From contig CAZNYT010000008.1 of NCBI GenBank assembly GCA_964577315.1, positions 1 to 53,254 on the forward strand: 53,254 nt of DNA, given 5' to 3'. Origin of the DNA: Desulfonatronospira sp964577315 (GTDB taxonomy: Bacteria; Desulfobacterota; Desulfovibrionia; Desulfovibrionales; Desulfonatronovibrionaceae). The notes under the pieces are model-generated. The model had not been told where the DNA came from. It worked only from the letters and a program-made list of their open reading frames with translations, and did no database searches. Made by a program: the position numbers and the translations under genes. This document shows positions 33,994 to 41,939 of the stretch, piece by piece; the first letter of the stretch is position 1; each line of letters opens with the position of its first letter.

Positions 33994-35745
33994 ATGAGCC
34001 TCAAGCGTGTGCTTATTCTGATGGTTTTGTCCCTGTTGATTTCCGGGACCGCTCTGTGGGCCACGAACGTGGAAATAGAGTTTGAGGAGGCCACTTGGGA
34101 AGAAGTGCGCCAGGAAGCCCAAGAGGGCGGTTACCAGATCCTAACCACAGAGGAATTGTGGGAGATGTACCAGGAGGATCCTGACCTCTTGATAGTGGAC
34201 ACCCGGCAGGAATGGGAATATCGGCTGGGACATATCGAGGGTGCCGAGAACTTCTTCATGGAGCCCTGGTTTTGGGACAGATGGTTGAAGCGCGGCGATC
34301 TGAGGGACTTCCTCCAGGATAACACCCAGGATAAACAGGATCCCATGGTCTTTTACTGAGACGGCATGGATTGAGTCGTTAGCGACTCCGCGGCCCGGGT
34401 GGCCGTTGATCTTGGCTACGAAAATGTCTACCGCGATCCCCAGGGGTATGAAGCCTGGGAAGAGGCTGGACTGCCCACGGACAGCCTGCCTGCGGAAGCC
34501 CCTGCCGCTCCTGTGGAAGCCGAGCCCCCTGGTGCCATGGAGGGACTGGCCCTTCTGGGAACCCTGGCAGCGGTCTTCGCCGGGGGACTGGCCTTGAACC
34601 TCACCCCGTGCGTATATCCCCTGATTCCCATCACGGTTTCCTTTTTCGGGGGAAAAGGGGGACAAGGACGAGGTAGCTTACTAGCGCACGGTGCCCTTTA
34701 TATCCTGGGACTGGCCACCACCAACTCCTTTTTGGGAGTGATAGCGGCCATGACTGGAGGGCTTCTGGGCGGTCTGCTTCAGAATCCGCTGGTTCTGGCC
34801 GGGATTGCTGTGGTCTTGCTGGCCCTGTCCCTGAGCATGTTCGGGTTCTGGGAGTTCAAGCTCCCCTCATCCCTGAGCCAAGCGAGCTCCAAGTCCTTCG
34901 GGGGGTACTTCGGCAGCCTGTTCATGGGCTTAACCATAGGTGTGGTAGCGGCGCCCTGCATAGGACCCTTCATCCTGGGACTGCTGGCCTGGGTGGCTAC
35001 CATGGGCAGCCCCCTGGTGGGATTTTTGATCTTCTTTACTTTGAGCCTGGGGCTAGGGGTGCCTTTGTTCCTGCTGGCCGTGTTCTCCGGCAAGCTCCAG
35101 AGCCTGCCCCGATCCGGGGAATGGATGCTTTGGGTGAGAAAGCTCCTGGGATGGATACTGGTGGGAATGGCAGTATATTTCCTCAAGCCCCTGGTGGGAG
35201 AAGCAGCAGGTACTTACCTCATGGTGGGCGTGTTTTTGGCTGCTGTCTTCCATCTGGCGATACTGGACAAAACCCAGGCCAGCTTCCGGGCCTTTATCTG
35301 GATGAAATCCGCGGTGTTGGTGGTGGGAGTGACTCTGGGTGTTTTTATGGCTGGTTCTTACGCCCTTAAGGGTCCCGGGGTGGACTGGCAGGATTATACC
35401 CAAGCACACCTCCAGCAGGCCCAGGAAGAGAACAAGCCGGTTATACTCGATTTCTACGCGGAATGGTGTGCACCCTGCAGGCAATTGGAGAGTGAGACCT
35501 TCCACGATCCTGATGTGGTAGAGGCTGCGCAGGATTTCGAGATGATCAAGGTGGATATGACCCGGGGTGGAGTAGAGCTCCACGATAGGCTGGTAGAGAA
35601 ATACGATGTCCGGGGGGTGCCCACAGTGATCTTTCTTACTCCTGAAGGGGAAGAGCTGGAGGATCTGCGCGTGGTGGATTTTATGCCCCCTGAAGAATTT
35701 CTCGGGTTGATGCATATTGCTTTGGAAGAGGTGGAGTCGGATTAA
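33994..35745 (+). CDS. Candidate double-selenocysteine rhodanese fused to DsbD-like transmembrane and thioredoxin domains (UGAs at 34357 and 34372)
   Basis: Reading through two TGA codons gives 583 residues. Signal peptide 1-23; rhodanese domain about 40-160 (LLIVDTRQEWEYRLGHIEGAE); active loop VFY-U122-DGMD-U127-VVSDSAARVA, then LGYENVY. A DsbD/CcdA-type membrane domain spans about 180-430, with redox cysteines in LTPC206VYPLIP and APC322IGPF, and a C-terminal thioredoxin domain carries WC492APC495. In related rhodaneses the loop is C-x4-C followed by S..AA, so both UGAs fall on cysteine positions. In DsbD the first periplasmic domain is the electron exit; here the rhodanese takes that place. 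Predicted flow: cytosolic thioredoxin to membrane to Trx to seleno-rhodanese in the periplasm (inference). It starts 17 nt after the previous gene. Confidence 0.82.
34373..34388 (+). promoter_or_regulatory. SECIS-like hairpin for UGA 34357 (overlaps second UGA)
   Basis: GAGTCG pairs perfectly with CGACTC around TTAG. The loop begins 19 nt after the first UGA. The hairpin's first bases are part of the second UGA codon. If the closing G-C pair opens, the loop is GTTAGC with a leading G. Confidence 0.55.
34390..34406 (+). promoter_or_regulatory. SECIS-like hairpin for UGA 34372
   Basis: G-CGGCC pairs with GGCCG-T around the 5-nt loop CGGGT, which starts 21 nt after the second UGA and has G at position two. 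It directly follows the first hairpin, giving a tandem pair matched to the tandem UGAs. Confidence 0.55.
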
Positions 35746-35831
35746 GTCCCGGGGCATGGGAATGAAACAGCCACTGGGTGGTTGGGCCTGTTCGGGTCGG
35801 GCTACCCATAAAACTGCATAAGGAGGAGTTT

Positions 35832-36149
35832 ATGCTCAAAGTAGTATTTTATCTCAATGAGCCCCAAGGCAAACCGTGAAAGCATTTTCAGGAAATGGCG
35901 CCCAGGCTGGGCGAAAAGTATGATGTGGAGATAGAAACCGTATCCAAACCCCGGGAGGAGTATAAAACCCAAGAGTACGCAGCCACAAATCAACCCGTAG
36001 CCCCGGCCATAGTAGTGGGTGACGAATTGGTGGTACAGGGCAAGGATGTGGAAGAACATCAGGTGGAAGAAGCCATTTGCCGTCACTTGGGACTAGAGCC
36101 TCCCCAACCCGAAAAGAAGGGAATTTTGGGCCGGTTTTTGGGATCCTGA
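35832..36149 (+). CDS. Candidate small thioredoxin-like selenoprotein (UGA at 35877)
   Basis: A 105-residue protein that reads through TGA at 35877-35879: MLKVVFYLNEPQGKP-U16-KHFQEMAPRLGEKYDV. The beta-alpha start with the active residue after a short loop, and APAIVVGDELVVQGKD with a cis-Pro-like PA, are consistent with a thioredoxin/glutaredoxin-like fold with a single redox residue. A strong AGGAGGAG ribosome site lies 5-10 nt before the ATG, which would be pointless for a 15-codon peptide, so readthrough is favoured. A SECIS-like hairpin follows at 35899-35913. There is no signal peptide, so it is cytosolic. The C-terminus GILGRFLGS is amphipathic. It is the third UGA gene in a row. Confidence 0.78.
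35899..35913 (+). promoter_or_regulatory. SECIS-like hairpin for UGA 35877
   Basis: CGCCCA pairs perfectly with TGGGCG around GGC. The loop starts 25 nt after the UGA and its first base is G, fitting bacterial SECIS geometry. Confidence 0.6.
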
Positions 36150-36222
36150 GGGTTAAAAGTGAGATATGAAATTCACTATGCTAAGCTAGCTCATGTTGTG
36201 GACATTGAGGAGGTTGGAAATT

Positions 36223-36255
36223 CTCGGACCTCTGGATAATAAGTTTCGTTGTAGT
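36223..36255. mobile_element. MITE family 2, right-end fragment c
   Basis: CTCGGACCTCTGGATAATAAGTTTCGTTGTAG, read in two pieces, matches the right end of the intact copy at 49231-49331 with one mismatch. It sits 36 nt before the TVP38-like gene, in what would be its 5' region. Confidence 0.65.
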
Positions 36256-36290
36256 TTTTGTGTGACAACTGATTTTATAAGGGAAGCTTT

Positions 36291-36992
36291 ATGCCGGGAC
36301 AAGTTGGCGCATCCCCGAAAAAAATAAACAGGAAGGCAATCATCAAGGCTGTAAGCCTGGTGCTGTTCATAGCTACAGCCATCTATGTGGTCCGTTATAC
36401 TCCGGTGCAAGAGTATTTTACCCAGGAGACCCTGGAAGCATTTCTGGATCGGGTGGGCTGGTGGGCACCGGCCTTGTATAGCTTGTTCTACGCCGTGGGG
36501 GTGTGCCTGTTTGTGCCGGGTACTCTGCTTGCAGGAATCGGGGCTGCCATATTCGGACCATACGTGGGGTTTGTATTTGTTTGGATCGGGGCCATGATCG
36601 GGGCCAGCGTGGCCTTTTTCATTGGCCGTACCCTGGGTCGCGAATTCGCAGCATCCCTTATAGGGGATAGGCTCCAGAAATACGATCAAGCCATAGAGCG
36701 CCACGGTTTCGCCACGGTGCTCTATCTGCGCCTGATATACTTTCCCTTCACTCCCATGAATTTCGGGATGGGCCTGACCCGGGTCAGGTTCTGGGACTAT
36801 TTCTTTGGAACTGCCTTTGGAATAGTAGTGGGTACATTCATTTTTACCTTCTTCATAGGTACTTTGCGGGACGTGTGGCTCTCGGGCGAGTGGAGCGGAC
36901 TTCTGTCCTGGCAGGTGTTTCTCTCGGTAGCCCTGTTCGCTTTTTCCCTTTATTTGCCCCGCCTGGTGAAACGGATCAAAGGCGAGGACTGA
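36291..36992 (+). CDS. TVP38/TMEM64 (VTT/DedA-like) membrane protein
   Basis: A 233-residue membrane protein with an N-terminal cytoplasmic tail, a helix at about 18-38 and the VTT domain at about 70-200: VCLFVPGTLLAGIGAAIFGPYVGF, GAMIGASVAFFIGRTLGREF, LYLRLIYFPFTPMNFGMGLT. VTT proteins are implicated in lipid scrambling or in proton-linked transport, and TVP38 members recur beside mercury, arsenic and selenium genes. AAGGGAAG precedes the ATG. It ends 1 nt before the HdrD-like gene, so the two are coupled. Confidence 0.9.
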   Translation: MPGQVGASPKKINRKAIIKAVSLVLFIATAIYVVRYTPVQEYFTQETLEAFLDRVGWWAPALYSLFYAVGVCLFVPGTLLAGIGAAIFGPYVGFVFVWIGAMIGASVAFFIGRTLGREFAASLIGDRLQKYDQAIERHGFATVLYLRLIYFPFTPMNFGMGLTRVRFWDYFFGTAFGIVVGTFIFTFFIGTLRDVWLSGEWSGLLSWQVFLSVALFAFSLYLPRLVKRIKGED

Positions 36993-36993
36993 T

Positions 36994-38091
36994 ATGTCCG
37001 GGACAGATCTAGCCCGCCATGTACATTCAAAATGTATCAGGTGCGGACTGTGCGCGGAAAGTTGCGCTTTCTTGCAGAAATACGGTTTCCCAGGAGAGGT
37101 GGCAGAATCAGTCCTCAACAACATATCCCGGACAGATCCTTTCGAATGCAGCCTTTGCCGGCTTTGTGCAGTGGTGTGTCCGGAGGAGATCGATCCTGGG
37201 GAGCTGTTTCTGGCCATGCGGATGGAGGCTGTGTCCCGGAATCCAAGAAAGCTCAGCCCCTATAAACGCATCCTGGCTTACGAGAGCATAGGGGGGTCTG
37301 CTCTTTTTTCCTGGTACGGACTGCCCAGGGATTGCAGGGCGGTCTTTTTCCCGGGGTGCGCCATCTCAGGAACCAGGCCGAAATCAACCTGGTGGATTTT
37401 TCAGGCACTGAAAACATCCCTGTCCAGCCCGGGAATAGTTTTGGACTGCTGCTGCAAGCCTTCTCACGACCTGGGCAACATGAGCAGATTCAAGAAGAGA
37501 GTAGAAAGGATTCAGGATCATCTGCTTGCAAACAGGGTGGAAGAGATCGTCTTGGCTTGTCCCAGCTGTTATGCTGTTTTTGAAGCACATGTAGACAAAC
37601 TGTCCGTAAAAATGGCCTGGGAGTACCTATCTCCAGGCAGATATCCCTGTTCTGGCCTTAAAAAAGGCTCAGCAGTGCGTCTTCATGATCCCTGCACTAC
37701 CCGCTTTTTCCCGGAAATTCATGCCCAGGTACGGAACCTGATCACTGGGCTCGGCCTGGAGTTGAGAGAACTTGCCCACAATTCAAGACAGACTCTGTGC
37801 TGCGGCGAGGGCGGTGCTGTAAGCTTCATAAACAAGGACATGGCCTCTAAATGGACACAAACAATCAAGGAAGAGGCAGGCAAAGATCAGGTAGTAACCT
37901 ATTGCGCAGGCTGTGCCGGCTTTCTGGCTCAATCCGGAATCAACACTGTACACCTGGCTGATCTGCTGGATGATCCGGTAAGGGCATTGTCCGGAAGGAT
38001 CCAGGCTGCCCGGCTGCCCTGGACCTACTGGAACAGGCTCTGGCTTAAAGCCAGGTGTGCGTTAACCATCTCTGCAGCCAGAGATTATTGA
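36994..38091 (+). CDS. HdrD/GlpC-like Fe-S protein with two complete CCG domains
   Basis: A 365-residue cytosolic protein. N-terminal ferredoxin-type sites: CIRCGLCAESC and CSLCRLCAVVCP (two [4Fe-4S]). CCG domain 1: FFPGC, DCCCKPSHDLG, CPSC. CCG domain 2: LHDPC, LCCGEGG, YCAGC. Both CCG modules keep all cysteines needed for the non-cubane cluster that splits disulfides in HdrB. The layout fits heterodisulfide reductase subunit D or lactate/glycerol dehydrogenase Fe-S subunits; with no flavin oxidase gene nearby, and Sec proteins upstream, a disulfide or selenosulfide reductase role is attractive (inference). Translation is coupled to the TVP38-like gene. Confidence 0.88.
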   Translation: MSGTDLARHVHSKCIRCGLCAESCAFLQKYGFPGEVAESVLNNISRTDPFECSLCRLCAVVCPEEIDPGELFLAMRMEAVSRNPRKLSPYKRILAYESIGGSALFSWYGLPRDCRAVFFPGCAISGTRPKSTWWIFQALKTSLSSPGIVLDCCCKPSHDLGNMSRFKKRVERIQDHLLANRVEEIVLACPSCYAVFEAHVDKLSVKMAWEYLSPGRYPCSGLKKGSAVRLHDPCTTRFFPEIHAQVRNLITGLGLELRELAHNSRQTLCCGEGGAVSFINKDMASKWTQTIKEEAGKDQVVTYCAGCAGFLAQSGINTVHLADLLDDPVRALSGRIQAARLPWTYWNRLWLKARCALTISAARDY

Positions 38092-38241
38092 GGAGCAGCT
38101 GGTTTGAGCAAAGCTGTTGCGCCGGACAGCAATTGAAAGCACTTATCTTTGGTTGATTTTGCCGCGTATAAAGCATATGGAGGAGAGCAAAACAATCCTC
38201 AGCCCTCTGGCTGAAATCTTTTCTCAAGGATGGAATTGCAT

Positions 38242-39246
38242 ATGCGTGTTGACCAGTTGATCCAGAAGTCTCGCAACAGGGAAGTGCTTTCCAGAGAAGA
38301 ACTCCTGTTCCTTCTTTCATATCCTCCGGATTCCCCGGAAGCCTTTAGCGTTGTGGCCGAGGCCGGCCGAATCTCCAGGGAGATAGTGGGCAACCGGGCG
38401 GAAGTCCACGGGCAGCTGGCCCTGGACCTTGCTCCATGCACCTGTGATTGCAAGTTCTGCTCTTTCGCTAGGAGCAACAAGGTTTTTCCCCAAGAAACAA
38501 GAATAAGCCCGGAAGAAGCCGTGGGTTATGCTGAATATTTCCAGAGGCAGGAAGTCAACTCCCTGTACGTGATGACTACGGCCCAGTATCCATTTGAGCA
38601 ATTCATTGAGATTTCTCAGGAGATCAGAAAAAAGCTGAGCCCGGATATCATTATGGTGGCCAATGTAGGGGACCAGAGCCTGGAGAGAGCCCAACGCATC
38701 CGGGACGTAGGATATACCGGGGTTTATCACGCCCTGAGAATGAGGGAGGGGACAGATACCCTGATCCCGCCTGAAAAAAGGAAGCAAAGCATCCGCAATT
38801 TTCAGGAGGCCGGACTTAAGGTGGGAACCTGCGTGGAGCCTGTAGGCCCGGAGCACACCAATGAAGAGCTGGCTGAGGCTATCCTTTTCGCAGCCTCCAT
38901 TGCTCCTGCATTCAGCGGGGCAGGCAGAAGAATCAGGATACCCGGGACAGATATAGAGAAAAGGGGCATAATCAGCGAGCTTCGCTTGGCCCAGATCGTG
39001 GCAGTTACCAGGTTGGGGACCTCGAGATCGATCAAGGGATTCTGTACCCATGAGCCTTGTTCTCTGGGCGCTGTTGCCGGGGCCAATCTGTTCTGGGCAG
39101 AAATCGGTGCCAATCCCAGGGATATACATGAAAAGACCGAACAGGGCAGAGGACTCGGTCCAGGAATCTGCAAAAACATCTTCCGCGAAAGCGAATGGGA
39201 AATTCTGGATGGCCCTTCAGTATATTTCTCCGGCCCTGGTGCCTGA
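38242..39246 (+). CDS. BioB-like radical SAM protein
   Basis: A 334-residue radical SAM enzyme. The cluster motif is in PCTCDCKFCSFAR, which satisfies C-x3-C-x2-C (with one extra Cys between). A TIM-barrel follows: VNSLYVMTTAQYPFEQFIE, GYTGVYHALRMREGTDTLIP, VGTCVEPVGPEHTNEELAEA, and GANLFWAEIGANPRD near the end. The organisation resembles biotin synthase, HydE and PylB, but the substrate residues of those do not fit clearly. ATG 38242 has AAGGA 8-11 nt upstream; an ATG four codons earlier overlaps that site. It follows the Fe-S protein by 150 nt and converges with the first glycosyltransferase. The product is unknown. Confidence 0.85.
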   Translation: MRVDQLIQKSRNREVLSREELLFLLSYPPDSPEAFSVVAEAGRISREIVGNRAEVHGQLALDLAPCTCDCKFCSFARSNKVFPQETRISPEEAVGYAEYFQRQEVNSLYVMTTAQYPFEQFIEISQEIRKKLSPDIIMVANVGDQSLERAQRIRDVGYTGVYHALRMREGTDTLIPPEKRKQSIRNFQEAGLKVGTCVEPVGPEHTNEELAEAILFAASIAPAFSGAGRRIRIPGTDIEKRGIISELRLAQIVAVTRLGTSRSIKGFCTHEPCSLGAVAGANLFWAEIGANPRDIHEKTEQGRGLGPGICKNIFRESEWEILDGPSVYFSGPGA

Positions 39247-39275
39247 AAGCAGCAGCACCTAAAGAACATGGACCA

Positions 39276-39995
39276 TCAAGATGTAAAGTAAGGCTTCCCG
39301 GAGTCTGCAGGGAAGCGGCGTGTTCCGGATAAAAGGGATTCAATAGCCTCGTTCCAGGAGCTGAAGGCTTCCGGATCAACTCCTTGACTCAGAAGATAGG
39401 CTTTAAAGTCCTCCAGATTGTCCAGATCTCTCATGGTAGGCAATATGAACGGCTCCAGACCCAGGGATCCGAACCTCTTCATTGTGTGTTCCCAAACCCG
39501 GGAAGTGCTCCAGGGTATTCCCTTGAATAGCTCCGGATTAAAGCATTGTTGACTAAGGCCCAGCAGATAGTAGCCGCCGTCCAGGGCCGGTCCAAGCACA
39601 GCCTTGTGCCTGTCAAGCCCGGTCATGGCCTGTTCCAGAATGTATTTACTTAGATCCGGGATATCGGTGCCCAGAAGTGTTGCCCCGGTGAACCCTAATT
39701 CAAAGGCCTGCTCCATGGAGCTTTGCATTCTTTCACCTAGATTTTTCCCTTGCTGGGATATATAACAGTAGCTGTCCCCCAGCCAGGATCTGTATTCCTG
39801 GATTTTTTGGTCCGGATGGCAGCTTAGCAGTAAAGGATGATCTAGCTCTGAGCAGGTAGCCAGGATCCGGGAAGCCAGGGAGCGGTACAATAGAGCCGCG
39901 TTTGCCTTTCCTATATGCCGGGCCAGTCTGGTTTTTACCCTTCCCGGGACTGGATACTTGAGCATAAGGATCAGGCATTGGCGCAAAGAATTCAT
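39276..39995 (-). CDS. TIGR04282-type glycosyltransferase (rSAM/selenodomain-associated transferase 1)
   Basis: A 239-residue GT-A-fold protein with the family signature LMLKYPVPGRVKTRLA at its start, then LGTDIPDLSKYILEQAM, GPALDGGYYLLGL and IPWSTSRVWEHT. This family (related to CofC/MobA-like nucleotidyltransferases) is known as transferase 1 next to radical SAM/selenocysteine genes and in arsenosugar clusters. ATG 39995 is preferred over a TTG seven codons earlier. It is downstream of the second transferase on the same strand, separated now by an IS605 insertion. It converges with the radical SAM gene. Confidence 0.88.
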   Translation of the reverse strand: MNSLRQCLILMLKYPVPGRVKTRLARHIGKANAALLYRSLASRILATCSELDHPLLLSCHPDQKIQEYRSWLGDSYCYISQQGKNLGERMQSSMEQAFELGFTGATLLGTDIPDLSKYILEQAMTGLDRHKAVLGPALDGGYYLLGLSQQCFNPELFKGIPWSTSRVWEHTMKRFGSLGLEPFILPTMRDLDNLEDFKAYLLSQGVDPEAFSSWNEAIESLLSGTRRFPADSGKPYFTS

Positions 39996-40180
39996 AAGAT
40001 CAAGCTCTACTTTCAAGTGTGGATACAGTGTTGTTCTTTATGAACAAGAAATGTTTGCCAAATTTTTTAGCGAGTGCCGTGTTTAGAAGCGTGGTGAGCC
40101 TCTCTCCAGAAGCACTCAAAAAATCCAAGTGAACAGTTCGAGTTGAGCATGGTGAATAATTGCATCAAGAAAAACTATTT

Positions 40181-40330
40181 TTGACATCCTCCCCTTCCTG
40201 AAGGAAGTGGATTCCCCGGAAACTTAAGCCGGGGCTGGTACTCTGTCGCCATTTCCCAGAGGTTCCTGCTGCCGACCGCTTGGGCGGTTCGCTTCACAGG
40301 CCATCCCCCTCTGCCCGAGGGTTCTAATGT
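40181..40330 (-). ncRNA. Predicted omega-RNA (reRNA) of TnpB
   Basis: In IS605 elements the guide RNA for TnpB comes from the 3' end of tnpB through the right end, and its guide is the flank. Here the right end contains hairpins GCCCCGGCTTAAG...CCGGGG and CTTCCTTCAGGAAG. The guide would start at 40180 and read AAATAGTTTTTCTTGATGCA on the minus strand. The extent is an inference from the family. Confidence 0.4.
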
Positions 40331-41471
40331 TTATTGCAGCATTTTGGTCCGCATGGATCTCCAGGCCGCAAGCCTCGCACACGAACTTGCTCTGTGATCT
40401 CCTGTTATGCTCTGATACATACCCGCACCAGGAACAGGTCTTTGAAGTATCCCGGGGCGACACTCTTATCAACTCCCCGCCGCGCCAATAGAGCTTGTAT
40501 TCGAGCTGGCGAAAGAATTCCCCCCAACCCTGGTCCAGGATGGACTTGTTCAGCCCGGACTTGGCCCCAACGTTACTTCCCGGATTCTCCCTGGTCCCGC
40601 TTGCGGATCTGGACATATTCTTCACTCGCAGGTTCTCGGCATATATCCGGCCATAGCTTTTGGCCAGGGCTGTAGAGTTTTTGTGCAAATAGTCCAGGCG
40701 GCTGTTCTTAATCTTGCGGTGGACCTTGGCCACCTTCGCCTTCTGCTTCTTCCAGTTGGAAGAGAACTTGACCTTGCGGGAGAGCTTGCGTTGCTCTTTG
40801 GCAAGTTTTTCCTCCAGGAACCTGAAGGCGTTCAGGGGGTTACTGAACGTACCACTTGAGCAGGTATAGAACCGGGAAACCCCCATGTCCACACCCGTGC
40901 TTGGTTCTCGCACGGGACCGGGATCAGGGATTTCTCGTTCCACCTGAACGGATATATACCAATGCGGTCCGTCCCTGGATACGGTTACATTTTTGGGCAC
41001 CCCCTCTATCTCCCTGCTCTTGTAGAACCTAAACCATCCCAACTTGGGGAGATAGACGTGCCTGTGCTCAAAGCGAAAGCCCTGGGGAAAACGGAAAGAG
41101 TCATGCACGAACTTCTTCTTGAAACAGGGGTAGCCGGGGTCTTCGCCTTCGGAAAAATCCCCGGCCCGGATCTTTTTCAGTCTGCGGAAAAATCCCTGGT
41201 AGGCATGGTCCAGGTCGATCAGGGCCTGTTGCAGGATCTGAGAATGAGTTTCCCGCAGAAAGGAATGTTCCTGCTTCCAGTTCGGGAGCAAGTTTAGGAG
41301 CGTGGCTCTGGAAAGCAACTTTTGGTCTTCGTCCCTGAAAAGCTCGTCCTGGACCGCAAGGGCCCGGTTCCAGACGAATCGGCAGCACCCGGCGAACTGG
41401 GCGAGCTTATGTTCTTCCCCGTCCCGGAGCTTTAACCTAAACCTGTAGCCCTTGCGTAAAATCATACCCAT
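40224..41471 (-). CDS. tnpB: TnpB RNA-guided nuclease of IS605
   Basis: A 415-residue TnpB. The N-terminal part has CCRFVWNRALAVQDE and helix-turn regions. RuvC acids are in STGVDMGVSRFYTCSSG (Asp), RIYAENLRVKNMSRS (Glu) and EIHADQNAAINI (Asp). The zinc ribbon is CSWCGYVSEHNRRSQSKFVC..C. All catalytic and zinc residues are present, so it should be a functional RNA-guided endonuclease that favours retention of the element. Its start is 17 nt from that of the divergent tnpA, with the shared promoter between. Confidence 0.95.
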   Translation of the reverse strand: MGMILRKGYRFRLKLRDGEEHKLAQFAGCCRFVWNRALAVQDELFRDEDQKLLSRATLLNLLPNWKQEHSFLRETHSQILQQALIDLDHAYQGFFRRLKKIRAGDFSEGEDPGYPCFKKKFVHDSFRFPQGFRFEHRHVYLPKLGWFRFYKSREIEGVPKNVTVSRDGPHWYISVQVEREIPDPGPVREPSTGVDMGVSRFYTCSSGTFSNPLNAFRFLEEKLAKEQRKLSRKVKFSSNWKKQKAKVAKVHRKIKNSRLDYLHKNSTALAKSYGRIYAENLRVKNMSRSASGTRENPGSNVGAKSGLNKSILDQGWGEFFRQLEYKLYWRGGELIRVSPRDTSKTCSWCGYVSEHNRRSQSKFVCEACGLEIHADQNAAINIRTLGQRGMACEANRPSGRQQEPLGNGDRVPAPA

Positions 41472-41487
41472 ATTATATCATTGGTTT

Positions 41488-41898
41488 ATGAAAAATTCAA
41501 GTGCATTAAGGACTGGAAGACATTGCGTATTCAATCTCCATGTCCATTTGGTCTTTGTGACCAAATACCGGTATGGAGTGTTGACCCCAGAGGCCCTAAA
41601 GAGCCTGCAGGAGATCTTTGATAGAGTGTGCAGGGATTTTGAATCCGAGCTTATCGAGGTAAGCGGGGAAGAGGACCATGTGCATCTGCTGGTGCACTAT
41701 CCCCCTAAAGTTGCAGTTTCCAGGCTGGTGAACAGCCTCAAGGGGGTTTCCAGCCGCCTACTCAAGAAAAAGCACCCAGAGCTGGAGAAAAAATACTGGA
41801 AAGGCAAACTCTGGAGTCCAAGCTACTTCGCCGGGTCCTGCGGCGGTGCTTCAATATCGGTCATACGGCAATATGTGGAACAGCAACGGGAAAAATAG
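41488..41898 (+). CDS. tnpA: TnpA Y1 (HUH) transposase of IS605
   Basis: A 136-residue Y1 transposase: HVHLVFVTKYRYGVLT, HUH motif in GEEDHVHLLVHYPP, and catalytic Tyr in SVIRQYVEQQ. It catalyses single-strand peel-and-paste transposition at subterminal hairpins. The length is normal and no defect is seen. ATG 41488 is chosen because family members start at MKNSSALRTG-like sequence. Confidence 0.95.
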   Translation: MKNSSALRTGRHCVFNLHVHLVFVTKYRYGVLTPEALKSLQEIFDRVCRDFESELIEVSGEEDHVHLLVHYPPKVAVSRLVNSLKGVSSRLLKKKHPELEKKYWKGKLWSPSYFAGSCGGASISVIRQYVEQQREK

Positions 41899-41939
41899 TT
41901 TCCGAGGATGTTTTCTCCGAAAAAATCTCGGAAAGCGCC

